Assembly: GCA_016789295.1 (NCBI GenBank)
Contig: JAEUQL010000032.1
Span: 1 to 15,034 of the forward strand
Length of the DNA stretch: 15,034 nt
Direction: 5' to 3'
Origin: Blastocatellia bacterium
Lineage (GTDB): Bacteria; Acidobacteriota; Blastocatellia; Chloracidobacteriales; JADJPF01
The notes beneath the pieces are model-generated. The model was not told where the DNA came from. It searched no databases and was given only the letters and a program-made list of their open reading frames with translations. The position numbers and the translations under genes were made by a program. Below, one piece after another: positions 1-8,247 of this stretch (position 1 is its first letter; the number at the start of each line of letters is the position of its first letter).

Positions 1-627
1 ACAGATTGGAATAATTCCCTCCTACCAGAACTTGAAACATTGGCTGAACAATTGAATCAACAGACCAGTTGTAGATTGGTTCGCGCACGTGGGCTAGCAC
101 GTCTTTCAGCTTGGACTGCCTTTGGATACTGCTTCCCAGAAGTTGCGCGTTATACAATAGAAATCGAACAACAGGGAAAATTCTGGCGCACGGACGCAAC
201 TCCGAATGACAAATTTGTTCTTGCTATTTCTAGTAAGGATACTAATCCCAATGGTGAAATACTTGATGGAACAGGCAATATTGTAGCTGTTGGGATTAGT
301 GTTACAGGGCTTTTAGATGATGACGTTCGGCGTCATCTTGAGACTCGTACCGAAAAGATAGCGGCTCTACTTCTTATTAGGCCACAGAACGAGTTGGGAA
401 GGGAATGTTTTAAGGAAGCTGGTGATGTGGTTGCTTTAGCTGACAAGGCAAAAGAAGTGATTCGCAACTTCGTAAAACACTGGCAGTCCACTCGCCTTTG
501 GTTGTATTACTTCGGGCCTTTGAGTGGCGCTTGTTTTCTCGGTCATCGCCTTAACGCAGTATGTCGAGAGATTCAAATTATGGAAGACCAGCAACCTGGT
601 TATGCTCCATCATTCCTTTTACAATAG
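1..627 (+). CDS. SAVED-domain protein, C-terminal part (CBASS-type effector, 5' end outside window)
   Basis: The reading frame is open from base 1 to the TAG at 625-627 (208 codons) with no stop upstream of the first possible start (a TTG at 40), so the gene is cut by the left edge. The visible part reads as a SAVED domain. It has a WRTD segment after a conserved helix, then a beta strand with GNIVAVGISVTGLLDDDV, then a helix with HWQSTRLWLYYFGPLSGACF followed by LGHRLN, and an ending with YAPSFLL. In known families, SAVED domains bind cyclic oligonucleotides made by CD-NTases or type III CRISPR Cas10. This activates a fused N-terminal effector such as a Cap4 nuclease, a TIR NADase or a protease. 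The effector half is not visible, so which kind this is cannot be said. The SAVED call is fairly sure; a role in antiphage defence follows from the family. Confidence 0.82.
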   Translation, partial: TDWNNSLLPELETLAEQLNQQTSCRLVRARGLARLSAWTAFGYCFPEVARYTIEIEQQGKFWRTDATPNDKFVLAISSKDTNPNGEILDGTGNIVAVGISVTGLLDDDVRRHLETRTEKIAALLLIRPQNELGRECFKEAGDVVALADKAKEVIRNFVKHWQSTRLWLYYFGPLSGACFLGHRLNAVCREIQIMEDQQPGYAPSFLLQ

Positions 628-725
628 GGTTTTTATTATCTAGTGGCCATTAAAGATTTAGAGATGTCGAAAATGATTTATTTGATATTGACTGGATCTA
701 CAACACAGTGGTTTGGAGTTCTTTT

Positions 726-2192
726 CTATATGTTCAGAAAAAAGTTGTTTTCAGCAATTGCTTGATAGAGAGTCTTTTGTCTGAGAAGGGCTTTCTTATA
801 GAGTTGGTGGTTTAAGATAGTTACCGAAACTACAGAACTTGGTTCTAAATAGCTTTTATCAAGGGATATCAGCTTTAAGTTTTCTAGCAAAAGTAGTGCT
901 ACTCCTCGACAGCTTGCCTCGCTAACTGGTGAAATATGTAGATCTTTTCCTAACGCATCAGCAATTATCTGATTCCAAATCTTTGAATGAAACAGTGCCC
1001 CACCTGTTGATATTATCTCTTTTGGTTCACCAAGCAGTTTTTTCATCTCTTCGTAGATCAAAGCAATCTGTAGTGCTACTGCTTCAAGTCCTGCACGTAA
1101 GATCTCAGTACGGGTTGTTGAGAGCCTCAACCCAGCAAAAACTGCTGTTGCTGCGTCATTCCAGTTTGGGCTGCGTTCTCCAGAAAATAGTGGAAGTATT
1201 GTAAGTCCATGACTATCTGGTGCAATCTGGGCAACAGCATCTATTTCAGTTTCTGAGATTTTGAATACTTCTTTCATCCAAGCAAATAGATTACCACCAT
1301 TTGAAAGTGCCCCACCTACGATTCTTCGTTGCCTGTCTATGCGGTAACTCCACAAAGCAGGATGAAAAAGTGGAGAATTGGTATTGATGATAGCTCTCAT
1401 AGCTGCAGAAGTTCCTATCATCAAAGTAAATTTTCTACTATCAAAACAATCACTGCCTATACTACTAGCAGCACCATCACCGATTGCTGGATACCAGCTA
1501 CTTTTTGCTAACATCGGCCATTTTGTTTGAAACTCTTTCACTAGCCTTGTGTATGGGTTGTCTGAAATTTCAGGCAGAAAAGCTAGGTCAATGTCTATTA
1601 AATTAAGAAATCTGCTACTCCAACAGCACTGCTCTTGATCAAAAAGACCAGTTGCCGATGCCATAGAGATACTTGTACGAAGTTGTCCAAAGAGCTTCAA
1701 ATAGAAGTAGTCAGAGAATGAGGCAAAATAACAAGTCTTTGAAAAGATTTCTGGCTGGTGCGCTCTAAGCCAAAGTATTTTTGCTGGCCAATATGCAGCG
1801 TGAAACCTACACCCTGTCTGTTTGTGAAACTCAATCTCATCAAGCTTTTTTTTAAGACTATTTGCTGTTTCTCTGCTTCTTGTGTCGTTCCAGCTAATTA
1901 GTGGTGTTAGAGGTTTGTAGTTTTTATCTAAGCAGATAAGGCTGTGCCAAAATGTTGAAACTCCAACGGCTAGAATGTTATAGGGATTTACAGCAAGAGC
2001 GTCTATCTGCTCTATTACCAGGCGAAAAAGAAAGTCCGGATCTACCTCTACTCCACCATCTGATAGATGGTTCATCTGGTAGTTGGCTTTTGATTGAAAC
2101 TCTTCAAGAGGATTGCCCAAAACATCAAACAACAAGGCTCGCACCGATGAAGAACCGATATCAATTGAGAGTAGAGCTTCAGTTTTTGACAT
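726..2192 (-). CDS. FGGY-family carbohydrate kinase, gluconokinase-like
   Basis: A 488-residue sugar kinase of the FGGY (actin-like ATPase) superfamily, close to the usual 490-510. It would phosphorylate a sugar or sugar acid with ATP in the cytoplasm. Visible motifs are the N-terminal phosphate-binding segment SIDIGSSSVRALLFD (about residues 9-23), SWNDTRS near residue 100, SMASATGLFD near 175, the catalytic segment GDGAASSIG with the likely base Asp239, and the C-terminal adenosine/FGGY signature STGGALFHSKIWNQIIADA (about 394-412). The stretches FWHSLI, YWPAKILWLR and MASATGLFD resemble gluconokinase-like members more than glycerol kinases, but the substrate cannot be fixed from sequence. 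The start is ATG at 2192, only 5 bases after the DUF4345 stop and without a clear Shine-Dalgarno, which suggests translational coupling. It converges on the SAVED gene. Confidence 0.87.
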   Translation of the reverse strand: MSKTEALLSIDIGSSSVRALLFDVLGNPLEEFQSKANYQMNHLSDGGVEVDPDFLFRLVIEQIDALAVNPYNILAVGVSTFWHSLICLDKNYKPLTPLISWNDTRSRETANSLKKKLDEIEFHKQTGCRFHAAYWPAKILWLRAHQPEIFSKTCYFASFSDYFYLKLFGQLRTSISMASATGLFDQEQCCWSSRFLNLIDIDLAFLPEISDNPYTRLVKEFQTKWPMLAKSSWYPAIGDGAASSIGSDCFDSRKFTLMIGTSAAMRAIINTNSPLFHPALWSYRIDRQRRIVGGALSNGGNLFAWMKEVFKISETEIDAVAQIAPDSHGLTILPLFSGERSPNWNDAATAVFAGLRLSTTRTEILRAGLEAVALQIALIYEEMKKLLGEPKEIISTGGALFHSKIWNQIIADALGKDLHISPVSEASCRGVALLLLENLKLISLDKSYLEPSSVVSVTILNHQLYKKALLRQKTLYQAIAENNFFLNI

Positions 2193-2197
2193 AGTAA

Positions 2198-2590
2198 TTA
2201 ATTACTTGGAGACCGTTTTATTAGATATAGAGAGAACAAGGCTATAAGCAAACCTCCTGCTTCGAGTAGAGTGAGAAGGTAGGTTACAGTTTTTGGACTA
2301 CCATCAACGATTAGGCTTAAAAGTCTTCCAGAAGTGATCGTTGCACAGACCAACACTTGAGCCAAAAGACCAACTGTGATCCATTCACGCTTAAATAAGC
2401 AGCAAAAAAGAAATGCTCCAAATCCTATCTGCATTCCACCTTGAATAGAACGAAAGTTGCTAAATGCCGTGCTTGTTGTCAGGAGGGTGTCAAATCGTGC
2501 TGAACCAAGAATAGGAAAGAGAAGAAAAAAAAGCCCTGGAAAAAAGAAAGCACTTGCTGCAGCTATTAAAGAAAATTTGCCAAGTTTCAT
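2198..2590 (-). CDS. DUF4345-like integral membrane protein
   Basis: A 130-residue hydrophobic protein with about four predicted membrane helices, near residues 5-27, 45-65, 70-90 and 100-123. The pattern of an N-terminal helix, then FRSIQGGMQIGFGAFLF, then a helix ending in SGRLLSLIVDG, then a last helix with an acidic residue (LLEAGG), matches the DUF4345 family of small bacterial membrane proteins. The function of that family is unknown. The start is ATG at 2590. No strong ribosome-binding site is visible upstream. It is the first gene of a two-gene - strand unit with the FGGY kinase, which starts 5 bases after its stop. It shares a 186-bp divergent intergenic region with the A2M gene. A role in sugar uptake next to a kinase would be speculation. 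Confidence 0.7.
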   Translation of the reverse strand: MKLGKFSLIAAASAFFFPGLFFLLFPILGSARFDTLLTTSTAFSNFRSIQGGMQIGFGAFLFCCLFKREWITVGLLAQVLVCATITSGRLLSLIVDGSPKTVTYLLTLLEAGGLLIALFSLYLIKRSPSN

Positions 2591-2619
2591 AAAATTAAAG
2601 TTGAGACTTATATCCGAGT

Positions 2620-2639
2620 TTCATAATAGTTCATAATAG
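2620..2639. repeat. Tandem 10-bp direct repeat in divergent intergenic region
   Basis: TTCATAATAG occurs twice head to tail with no spacer. Each copy contains CATAAT on the + strand (TATTAT on the other), which resembles a -10 hexamer. A TTGAGA at 2601-2606 lies 15 bases before the first copy, so a + strand promoter is possible but its spacing is short. The repeat could also be a regulator site with two half-sites one helical turn apart. The sequence is certain; the role is inferred. Confidence 0.45.
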
Positions 2640-2689
2640 AAGCTTGTTTTAAGCCTACTGGAAAAAATCTTGCTTGAATCTGGAAAATT

Positions 2690-2708
2690 TTTTGCAAGTT
2701 CTGCAAAA
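2690..2708. promoter_or_regulatory. Palindrome upstream of A2M gene (candidate operator)
   Basis: A perfect inverted repeat with arms TTTTGCA and TGCAAAA around a 5-base centre AGTTC. It lies 68 bases before the A2M start codon, in the region shared with the divergent DUF4345/kinase unit. The size and symmetry fit a dimeric transcription factor site. Arms this AT-rich could arise by chance, and no regulator gene is adjacent. It is not followed by a T run that would make it a terminator. Confidence 0.3.
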
Positions 2709-2763
2709 GCCTCCGTTCCTCGTACAGCAGAAAATGATTCAGCAAAATGGAGACTGGCCTAAT

Positions 2764-2769
2764 GGGAGG
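2764..2769 (+). promoter_or_regulatory. Ribosome-binding site deciding the A2M start
   Basis: GGGAGG lies 7 bases before the ATG at 2777. Two in-frame upstream ATGs (2747 and 2762) have no such site and would place short extra residues before the basic and hydrophobic membrane anchor. This favours 2777 as the start. Confidence 0.75.
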
Positions 2770-2776
2770 CTCGTTT

Positions 2777-5700
2777 ATGAGAAACTTTTACCGAATTTTA
2801 GCTCTACCGCTAGCCTTACTGGCAGCAATTATCTACTACTATATGTCTGAAACAAATACCAACGCCGCAATATTTAAGTTTAATGACTTGGCCGCAGTAC
2901 AGACAAATGGCCAATTACAACTGACAATTCCTTTTGAAAAAGTACCTGCCAATGCAAGCTCACTTCTAATTGAGCTTCTAGACGCAGAAGACCACGTTGT
3001 AGCAAAACAGTCTCTCACCAGCACTTCAGATAGTGCTTGGACAGCAAAGCTTGGCCTGCCACTCGGCCTCAAACGTGAAGACTTGGTTTGGTACAGACTT
3101 CACTACTCTTATATCTCAGACAAAAAGACAATAGAGAATACCTACACTGTTGGTGAAGTTCTTCGTTATCCAATTGTTCGTCTCATCGGACAGAAAGAGC
3201 TAACTGCTGGAGTTTCAAACTCAGTACGTATCATTACACTTGATGCAAGAACCGGAGAGCCAATAACAGGAAATCTTCAACTTGAAGTGAGTGCCAAAGA
3301 GAAGAAGAGCGCACCTCTTGAGACTCTTCGTGCTTCACTCGACGAAAAAGGTACTGTAGAGCCTAGATTGAGACTTCCTCAAGACTACAGTGGTAGTGCA
3401 GAACTGAGAGTTAAAGTTTCTACTCCTTTAGGAAATGAGGAGTTTGTGGAGCCAGTAAACATAGTAAAAAGAGAGACTATTTTACTGACAACCGATAAAC
3501 CTATATATCAACCTAGCCACTTAATTCATATCAGAAGCCTTGCCCTTGATCGTTTTAGTCGTCAGGCAGCAGCAGGCCGACCACTCATATTTGAGATTGA
3601 AGATGCCAAAGGTAACAAAGTATTCAAACAGCGCACTACTACAAACGAGTTTGGTGTCTCTTCTGCACAATTTCAACTTGCAGAAGAGGTCAATATGGGA
3701 ACATTCAAGCTTCGTGCAATACTGGGTGAGCCTGACAGTCCACAAGCGCAAACTCAAGAAAGAAGTTTTGTTGTAGATCGATATGTACTGCCAAAGTTTA
3801 AGATAGATATCAAGCTTGGCAGAGGTGAAGACGAGCGTCAAAAGAAGAAGTACTATACCCCAGGCGAAACCGTTTCTGGCCGCATAGATGCAAAGTATAT
3901 CTTTGGCAAACCACTTCAGAGAGCAAAAATACGCCTCAAACTTTCAACCTTCGATGTTCAAACAGTAGAGTTAGAGAGCACCGAAGGGCTTACCGATGAG
4001 ACAGGTTCATACGGTTTTGCAATGAAACTTCCAGAATACTTTGCTGGACGTAGTTTCGAGCAGGGTGCCGCTCCAGTTGCTTTAACTGTTGAAGTAACCG
4101 ATAGCGCAAACCATACAGAATCAAAAGCCGAAAGCCTTCTAGTTTCAAACAATCCAATACTTATTACAGCCGTTCCTGAAAGTGGTGAGGTAGTTAAAAA
4201 GCTGACCAACCGAGTCTACCTGCTGACTTCTTACCCAGATGGTAGTCCGGCTGTTACGAAGATTACAGGAAATATTAAGCCTGCCGTTCTTACAACAGGT
4301 AGCGATGGAATAGCAGAGATCGAAATCGATGGCAACAATACAACCAACCTCCAACTACGTGCACAAGACAACAGTGGCAAGGTTGGAACAGCAAATATTT
4401 CACTCAAAGTAAGAGATGGTAATGAAGATAGCTTGATGCTGCGTACTGATAGACCTCTCTACCGTGTTGGTGAGAAAGTAGAAATAACTACAGTTTCTAC
4501 AAAGAATAAAGGAGCTGTCTACATAGACGTTATTAAAGATAGGCAGACCATTCTTACACGCGCTTTAGACCTTGAAAATGGGCAAGCAAAGATGGATCTC
4601 GACCTTGGTGCAGATCTGTTTGGTACTATTGAAGTACGTGCATATATTTTTGGTCGCAATGCAGATCCAATTAGTGATAGAAGAATTATCTTTGTAGACC
4701 CAGCCGATGACCTTCAAATAGATGCAGAAGTTGCAAAAGAGTCTTTTAGACCTGGTGAAGAAGCAGAGATAAAATTTGCTATCAAAGACAAATTTGGTAA
4801 ACCTAAATTTGCAATAATTGATGTTCAGGTAGTTGATGAAGCAGTGTTTGCTCTTAGCGAACGTCAGCCAGGTTTTGAAAAAGTTTTCTTCTATCTTCAA
4901 GAAGAGCTTCTTAAACCAAGATATGAGATACACGGTGTTGGCAATGAGGAGATTGTTCCATTAGTTAACCAACCACCAGTAGAAGAAGAGATTGCAAGAC
5001 GCCAAAGAGCAGCTTCTGTTCTGCTTGCTGCTGCAACCGAGGTTAACTCCTACACACTACGCAATGACTATGGTAAAGACAAACTCAAGTCAAAATCGAG
5101 TGAGTACTACGAAAAGTACTACAAGTTAGCTACAGCAAAAGTCTTGAAAACTATCGAAGGACTCAATCGTTACTATGCAACAAAGCAGGTTGTGTCAGGT
5201 GATCTAAATAGAGATATTGAGCGGGCTATAGAAGCAAACTTGATTACTTATCAAGATAGCCTCGATCCATGGGGTAAACCTGTTAAATATCAAGGTCAAA
5301 TGTCAGGTAATTATGCAAACTTCTATACAAACATCGACTTGCCAGGCACAGAGCAAGAAAAATACTACATCTATGTCTCTGGAACGAAGAAAGAGACTTC
5401 TGTCATATACGATGAGAAGCCTTTTGCAGGAAGTGTAAAAATAGACGAAGGTATTGGGCCTGACACCGGCTACGCACAGATAGCCGGAACTATTACTGAT
5501 AAAAACAAACAACCACTTGCAAACGCTCAAGTAAAAGTAAGAAGACAGCAGGATGGGCGTGTTTTTAATGGTCGTGTCAACCAACAAGGAGCTTTCCAGT
5601 TTACTGTACTTAAGGCAGGAAGTTATGAGCTTACAGTACAAGCTGCTGGTCATTACAGTACTAGCTATAGATGGATTGAAGTCAAAGCACGCGATCAAGC

Positions 5701-8131
5701 TTATGTAACTGTACCATTAGAGAAGGGAAGTGCAGGTGCTGTTATGCAGCTTACAGCTATGCCTTCTTACTATGGTATAGAAAAAGCGCGTGGCCCTGTA
5801 AGAAGACGTGCTGAGGTGTTTGAAGCAGCTCCAATGCCTCAAGCGATGGCTGCACGTCCTGCAATGGAAGAGAACCTGGCAGTAAGGAAACTTGCCAAAG
5901 ATGACGTTGAGAGTAAAGCAGAACCAGAAAGGTCTTCAGATAAGACCAGCTCGACTTCGAGTTCTGGTGGTGATGAAGGTATTAAAGTACGTTCATATTT
6001 TCCTGAAACTCTCTATGTTAACCCAACCTTGATTACCGACAAGAATGGTCGAGCAATGGTACGTATACCAATGGCTGACTCTATCACTACCTGGCGAATG
6101 ACTATGCTTGCGTCAACAAAGAATGGTGCTTTAGGAAGCTCTACTTCTGGGATTAAAGTCTTTCAAGACTTTTTCATTGATATAGACCTTCCTGTAGCAA
6201 TGACACAAGATGATAGTGTAACCGTCCCTGTAGTGGTCTACAACTACTTGCAAAATGCTCAGGACGTTGAAGTAACTCTCAAAGCCGAAGATTGGTTTAC
6301 ACTCGATGGCAACACAATACAGACAATCCGAGTTGGAGCAGGGGAAGTAAGTGCTGTCAATTACCGTATTAAAGCAACACGCATAGGAACACAGAAACTG
6401 ACTGCTACAGCACGGCTTACACAACGAAATTCAGTAGCCAATGGTGATGCTATCGCTCGCCAGATCGAAATAATTCCAAACGGTGAGCAGCAGAACATTG
6501 CTATAAATGACAGGTTAGAAACTTCTGTGGCCAAAGAGCTTACTATTCCTGAAAATGCGATTGCCAATGCTAGCAAGATACTGGTCAAGTTCTATCCTGG
6601 TCCACTCAGCCAAGTTGTTGAAGGGCTAGATAGCATCTTGAGGATGCCTAGCGGGTGTTTTGAGCAGACTTCAGCAACTACCTATCCAAACGTTCTAGTT
6701 CTTGACTACATGAAAACGACCAAGAAGATTACCCCAGAGATACAAGCAAGAGCAGAAGGTTTTATCTCGCTTGGCTATCAGAAACTAGTGACATTTGAAG
6801 TACCAGGTGGTGGGTATTCTTGGTTTGGACAAGCTCCAGCAAACAAGATTTTAACATCATTTGGCTTAATGCAGTTTTACGATATGTCAAAAGTGCATGA
6901 AGTAGATCCAAGAGTAATCAAGCGTACTCAGGATTGGCTTGCAAATCAGCAGAATCCAGATGGAAGTTGGAATCCAGATAAAGAGTTCATAGATGAAGGA
7001 GCAACAAACAACTTTCATAATGACCAAGTAAGAATTGCTGCATACATTGGTTGGGCACTTGCTTACTCAGGCTACAATGGACAAGCAACCGAGCGTGCAA
7101 AACAGTTTGTAGAAAAAAATGTTAATGGTAAAGAAGATTCTTACACATTAGCAGTTATTGCAAACTTTGCGGCTGATTTTAAGAAAGATAAAGGTTGGAC
7201 AGAACGTAGTGTAGCTGCTCTTGTAGGAAAAGTTGTAGAAGAGCAGAAGACGGCTTCTTGGGGTAATGATAAAGTTAGAACTGCTACTTATGCACGTGAT
7301 GATATGGCACAAGTTGAAACCACTGCTCTTGCTGTTCAAGCCCTTATCAAAGCTGGTCTTTCTACAACTCTTGCATCAAAAGGTCTACAGTATCTAACAG
7401 AAAAGAAAGATGCTTTTGGCAACTGGCACTCAACCCAAGCAACCATACTCTCTCTTAAAGCTTTCTTGCTTTCACAAAAGCAAGGCTCGGCTGTCGATAC
7501 AGAAGGAACCATTGCAGTATCTATCAATGGTCAGCATGTAAAAGATATCAAAATTACTCGCGATAATAACGACCTGATGCACCAACTTGACTTGAAACAG
7601 TATACTTCAACAGGCAAAAACCGTATTGAAGTTAGTTTCAATGGTAAAGGAAGTATGCTTTATCAAGTAGTAGGTCGCTACTACAAAGCCTGGAAAGTAG
7701 AGCAAAAACCTAACCAAGAACCACTCTCTATTGATCTCAAGTATGATAGAACTACGTTGGCTCAAGACGACATTGCGACTGCAACTGTAACAGTCAGAAA
7801 TAACCTACGTATGAGTGCGAAAATGGTAATGATAGACCTTGGTATCCCTCCAGGGTTTGAAGTAGAAGCCGAAGATTTTCAATCGCTGATTGGAGCAAAT
7901 CCAAACGAAAAATTTGGACAATTGACCAAATTCTCTCTAACACCAAAACAGATAGTTCTGTATCTTGATGGGCTACGTGCTGGACAAACATTTACAGCCA
8001 AATACAGGCTCAAAGCCAAATATCCACTCAAAGCCAAAACCATGGCTTCCAAAGTTTATCAATACTACAACCCAGAGATAAACGCTACAGTACAGCCTAT
8101 TGAACTGAGCGTTGTTGAAAAGAAGAGATAG
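2777..8131 (+). CDS. Alpha-2-macroglobulin family protein, thioester type, membrane anchored
   Basis: A 1784-residue protease-trapping protein; family members cover proteases or surfaces through a reactive thioester. Residues 2-24 form a basic and hydrophobic N-terminal anchor without a lipobox or clear cleavage site, so the rest should lie in the periplasm or outside. Approximate order: macroglobulin domains from 25, including MG2 (TTDKPIYQP, about 234-325), MG3 (331-450), MG4 and MG5 (460-640) and MG6 (645-725, with VVDEAVFALSERQPGFEKV). A central insertion follows: a helical part, a pseudopilin-like part with DPWGKP (about 770-875) and a carboxypeptidase-regulatory-like beta domain (about 898-985). 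Then come a disordered linker (about 1005-1067), the A2M core domain (1068-1115, MADSITTW), the thioester domain with GCFEQ (Cys1294, Gln1297) and an alpha-toroid to about 1585, and a receptor-binding-like domain (1650-1784). Enterobacterial homologues typically pair with pbpC; here the neighbour is a VIT/vWA gene 116 bases downstream. Confidence 0.93.
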   Translation: MRNFYRILALPLALLAAIIYYYMSETNTNAAIFKFNDLAAVQTNGQLQLTIPFEKVPANASSLLIELLDAEDHVVAKQSLTSTSDSAWTAKLGLPLGLKREDLVWYRLHYSYISDKKTIENTYTVGEVLRYPIVRLIGQKELTAGVSNSVRIITLDARTGEPITGNLQLEVSAKEKKSAPLETLRASLDEKGTVEPRLRLPQDYSGSAELRVKVSTPLGNEEFVEPVNIVKRETILLTTDKPIYQPSHLIHIRSLALDRFSRQAAAGRPLIFEIEDAKGNKVFKQRTTTNEFGVSSAQFQLAEEVNMGTFKLRAILGEPDSPQAQTQERSFVVDRYVLPKFKIDIKLGRGEDERQKKKYYTPGETVSGRIDAKYIFGKPLQRAKIRLKLSTFDVQTVELESTEGLTDETGSYGFAMKLPEYFAGRSFEQGAAPVALTVEVTDSANHTESKAESLLVSNNPILITAVPESGEVVKKLTNRVYLLTSYPDGSPAVTKITGNIKPAVLTTGSDGIAEIEIDGNNTTNLQLRAQDNSGKVGTANISLKVRDGNEDSLMLRTDRPLYRVGEKVEITTVSTKNKGAVYIDVIKDRQTILTRALDLENGQAKMDLDLGADLFGTIEVRAYIFGRNADPISDRRIIFVDPADDLQIDAEVAKESFRPGEEAEIKFAIKDKFGKPKFAIIDVQVVDEAVFALSERQPGFEKVFFYLQEELLKPRYEIHGVGNEEIVPLVNQPPVEEEIARRQRAASVLLAAATEVNSYTLRNDYGKDKLKSKSSEYYEKYYKLATAKVLKTIEGLNRYYATKQVVSGDLNRDIERAIEANLITYQDSLDPWGKPVKYQGQMSGNYANFYTNIDLPGTEQEKYYIYVSGTKKETSVIYDEKPFAGSVKIDEGIGPDTGYAQIAGTITDKNKQPLANAQVKVRRQQDGRVFNGRVNQQGAFQFTVLKAGSYELTVQAAGHYSTSYRWIEVKARDQAYVTVPLEKGSAGAVMQLTAMPSYYGIEKARGPVRRRAEVFEAAPMPQAMAARPAMEENLAVRKLAKDDVESKAEPERSSDKTSSTSSSGGDEGIKVRSYFPETLYVNPTLITDKNGRAMVRIPMADSITTWRMTMLASTKNGALGSSTSGIKVFQDFFIDIDLPVAMTQDDSVTVPVVVYNYLQNAQDVEVTLKAEDWFTLDGNTIQTIRVGAGEVSAVNYRIKATRIGTQKLTATARLTQRNSVANGDAIARQIEIIPNGEQQNIAINDRLETSVAKELTIPENAIANASKILVKFYPGPLSQVVEGLDSILRMPSGCFEQTSATTYPNVLVLDYMKTTKKITPEIQARAEGFISLGYQKLVTFEVPGGGYSWFGQAPANKILTSFGLMQFYDMSKVHEVDPRVIKRTQDWLANQQNPDGSWNPDKEFIDEGATNNFHNDQVRIAAYIGWALAYSGYNGQATERAKQFVEKNVNGKEDSYTLAVIANFAADFKKDKGWTERSVAALVGKVVEEQKTASWGNDKVRTATYARDDMAQVETTALAVQALIKAGLSTTLASKGLQYLTEKKDAFGNWHSTQATILSLKAFLLSQKQGSAVDTEGTIAVSINGQHVKDIKITRDNNDLMHQLDLKQYTSTGKNRIEVSFNGKGSMLYQVVGRYYKAWKVEQKPNQEPLSIDLKYDRTTLAQDDIATATVTVRNNLRMSAKMVMIDLGIPPGFEVEAEDFQSLIGANPNEKFGQLTKFSLTPKQIVLYLDGLRAGQTFTAKYRLKAKYPLKAKTMASKVYQYYNPEINATVQPIELSVVEKKR

Positions 8132-8132
8132 A

Positions 8133-8154
8133 GAGTGTAGCTACGGCTACACTC
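8133..8154 (+). other. Perfect hairpin just after the A2M stop
   Basis: Arms GAGTGTAGC and GCTACACTC (9 bp, no mismatch) enclose the loop TACG and begin one base after the A2M stop codon. No T run follows, so it is not a standard intrinsic terminator. It could protect the 3' end of a processed A2M transcript, or be a pause site between the two genes. Confidence 0.5.
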
Positions 8155-8187
8155 ACCCTAAGATGAAAGAGACTATGTCTAAAGCTT

Positions 8188-8214
8188 AGAGATAGAAGGT
8201 CGATCTCTGTTTTT
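8188..8214 (+). terminator. Weak terminator-like hairpin between A2M and VIT/vWA genes
   Basis: Arms AGAGAT and ATCTCT (6 bp) with a 9-base loop are followed by G and five Ts (8210-8214). The stem is short and AT-rich, so termination would be partial at best. It lies 33 bases before the VIT/vWA start codon. Read-through would let both genes share a transcript with less of the second. Confidence 0.28.
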
Positions 8215-8247
8215 AAGTCTGAAAACAAGAGATTTTGTGGAGGAATC

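Noticed and set aside
40..42. TTG at 40 as the true start of the SAVED gene
   Set aside because: The frame is open and family-like right to base 1, and a SAVED domain normally follows an N-terminal effector, so the gene is cut by the window edge.
628..725. Terminator between the converging SAVED and kinase genes
   Set aside because: A T run follows the SAVED stop (630-635), but I could find no stem before it that pairs convincingly on either strand.
2747..2776. Upstream in-frame ATGs (2747, 2762) as the A2M start
   Set aside because: Neither has a ribosome-binding site, while GGGAGG lies 7 bases before the ATG at 2777, which directly starts the basic and hydrophobic anchor.
4565..4933. A 122-residue - strand frame inside the A2M gene, rich in Phe, Lys, Cys and Ile
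   Set aside because: It lies wholly inside a confident gene and has the composition expected of an antisense shadow.
8009..8038. A 12-bp direct repeat CTCAAAGCCAAA near the A2M end
   Set aside because: It only encodes the short doublet LKAK-YP-LKAK in the last domain; there is no sign of a mobile or regulatory repeat.
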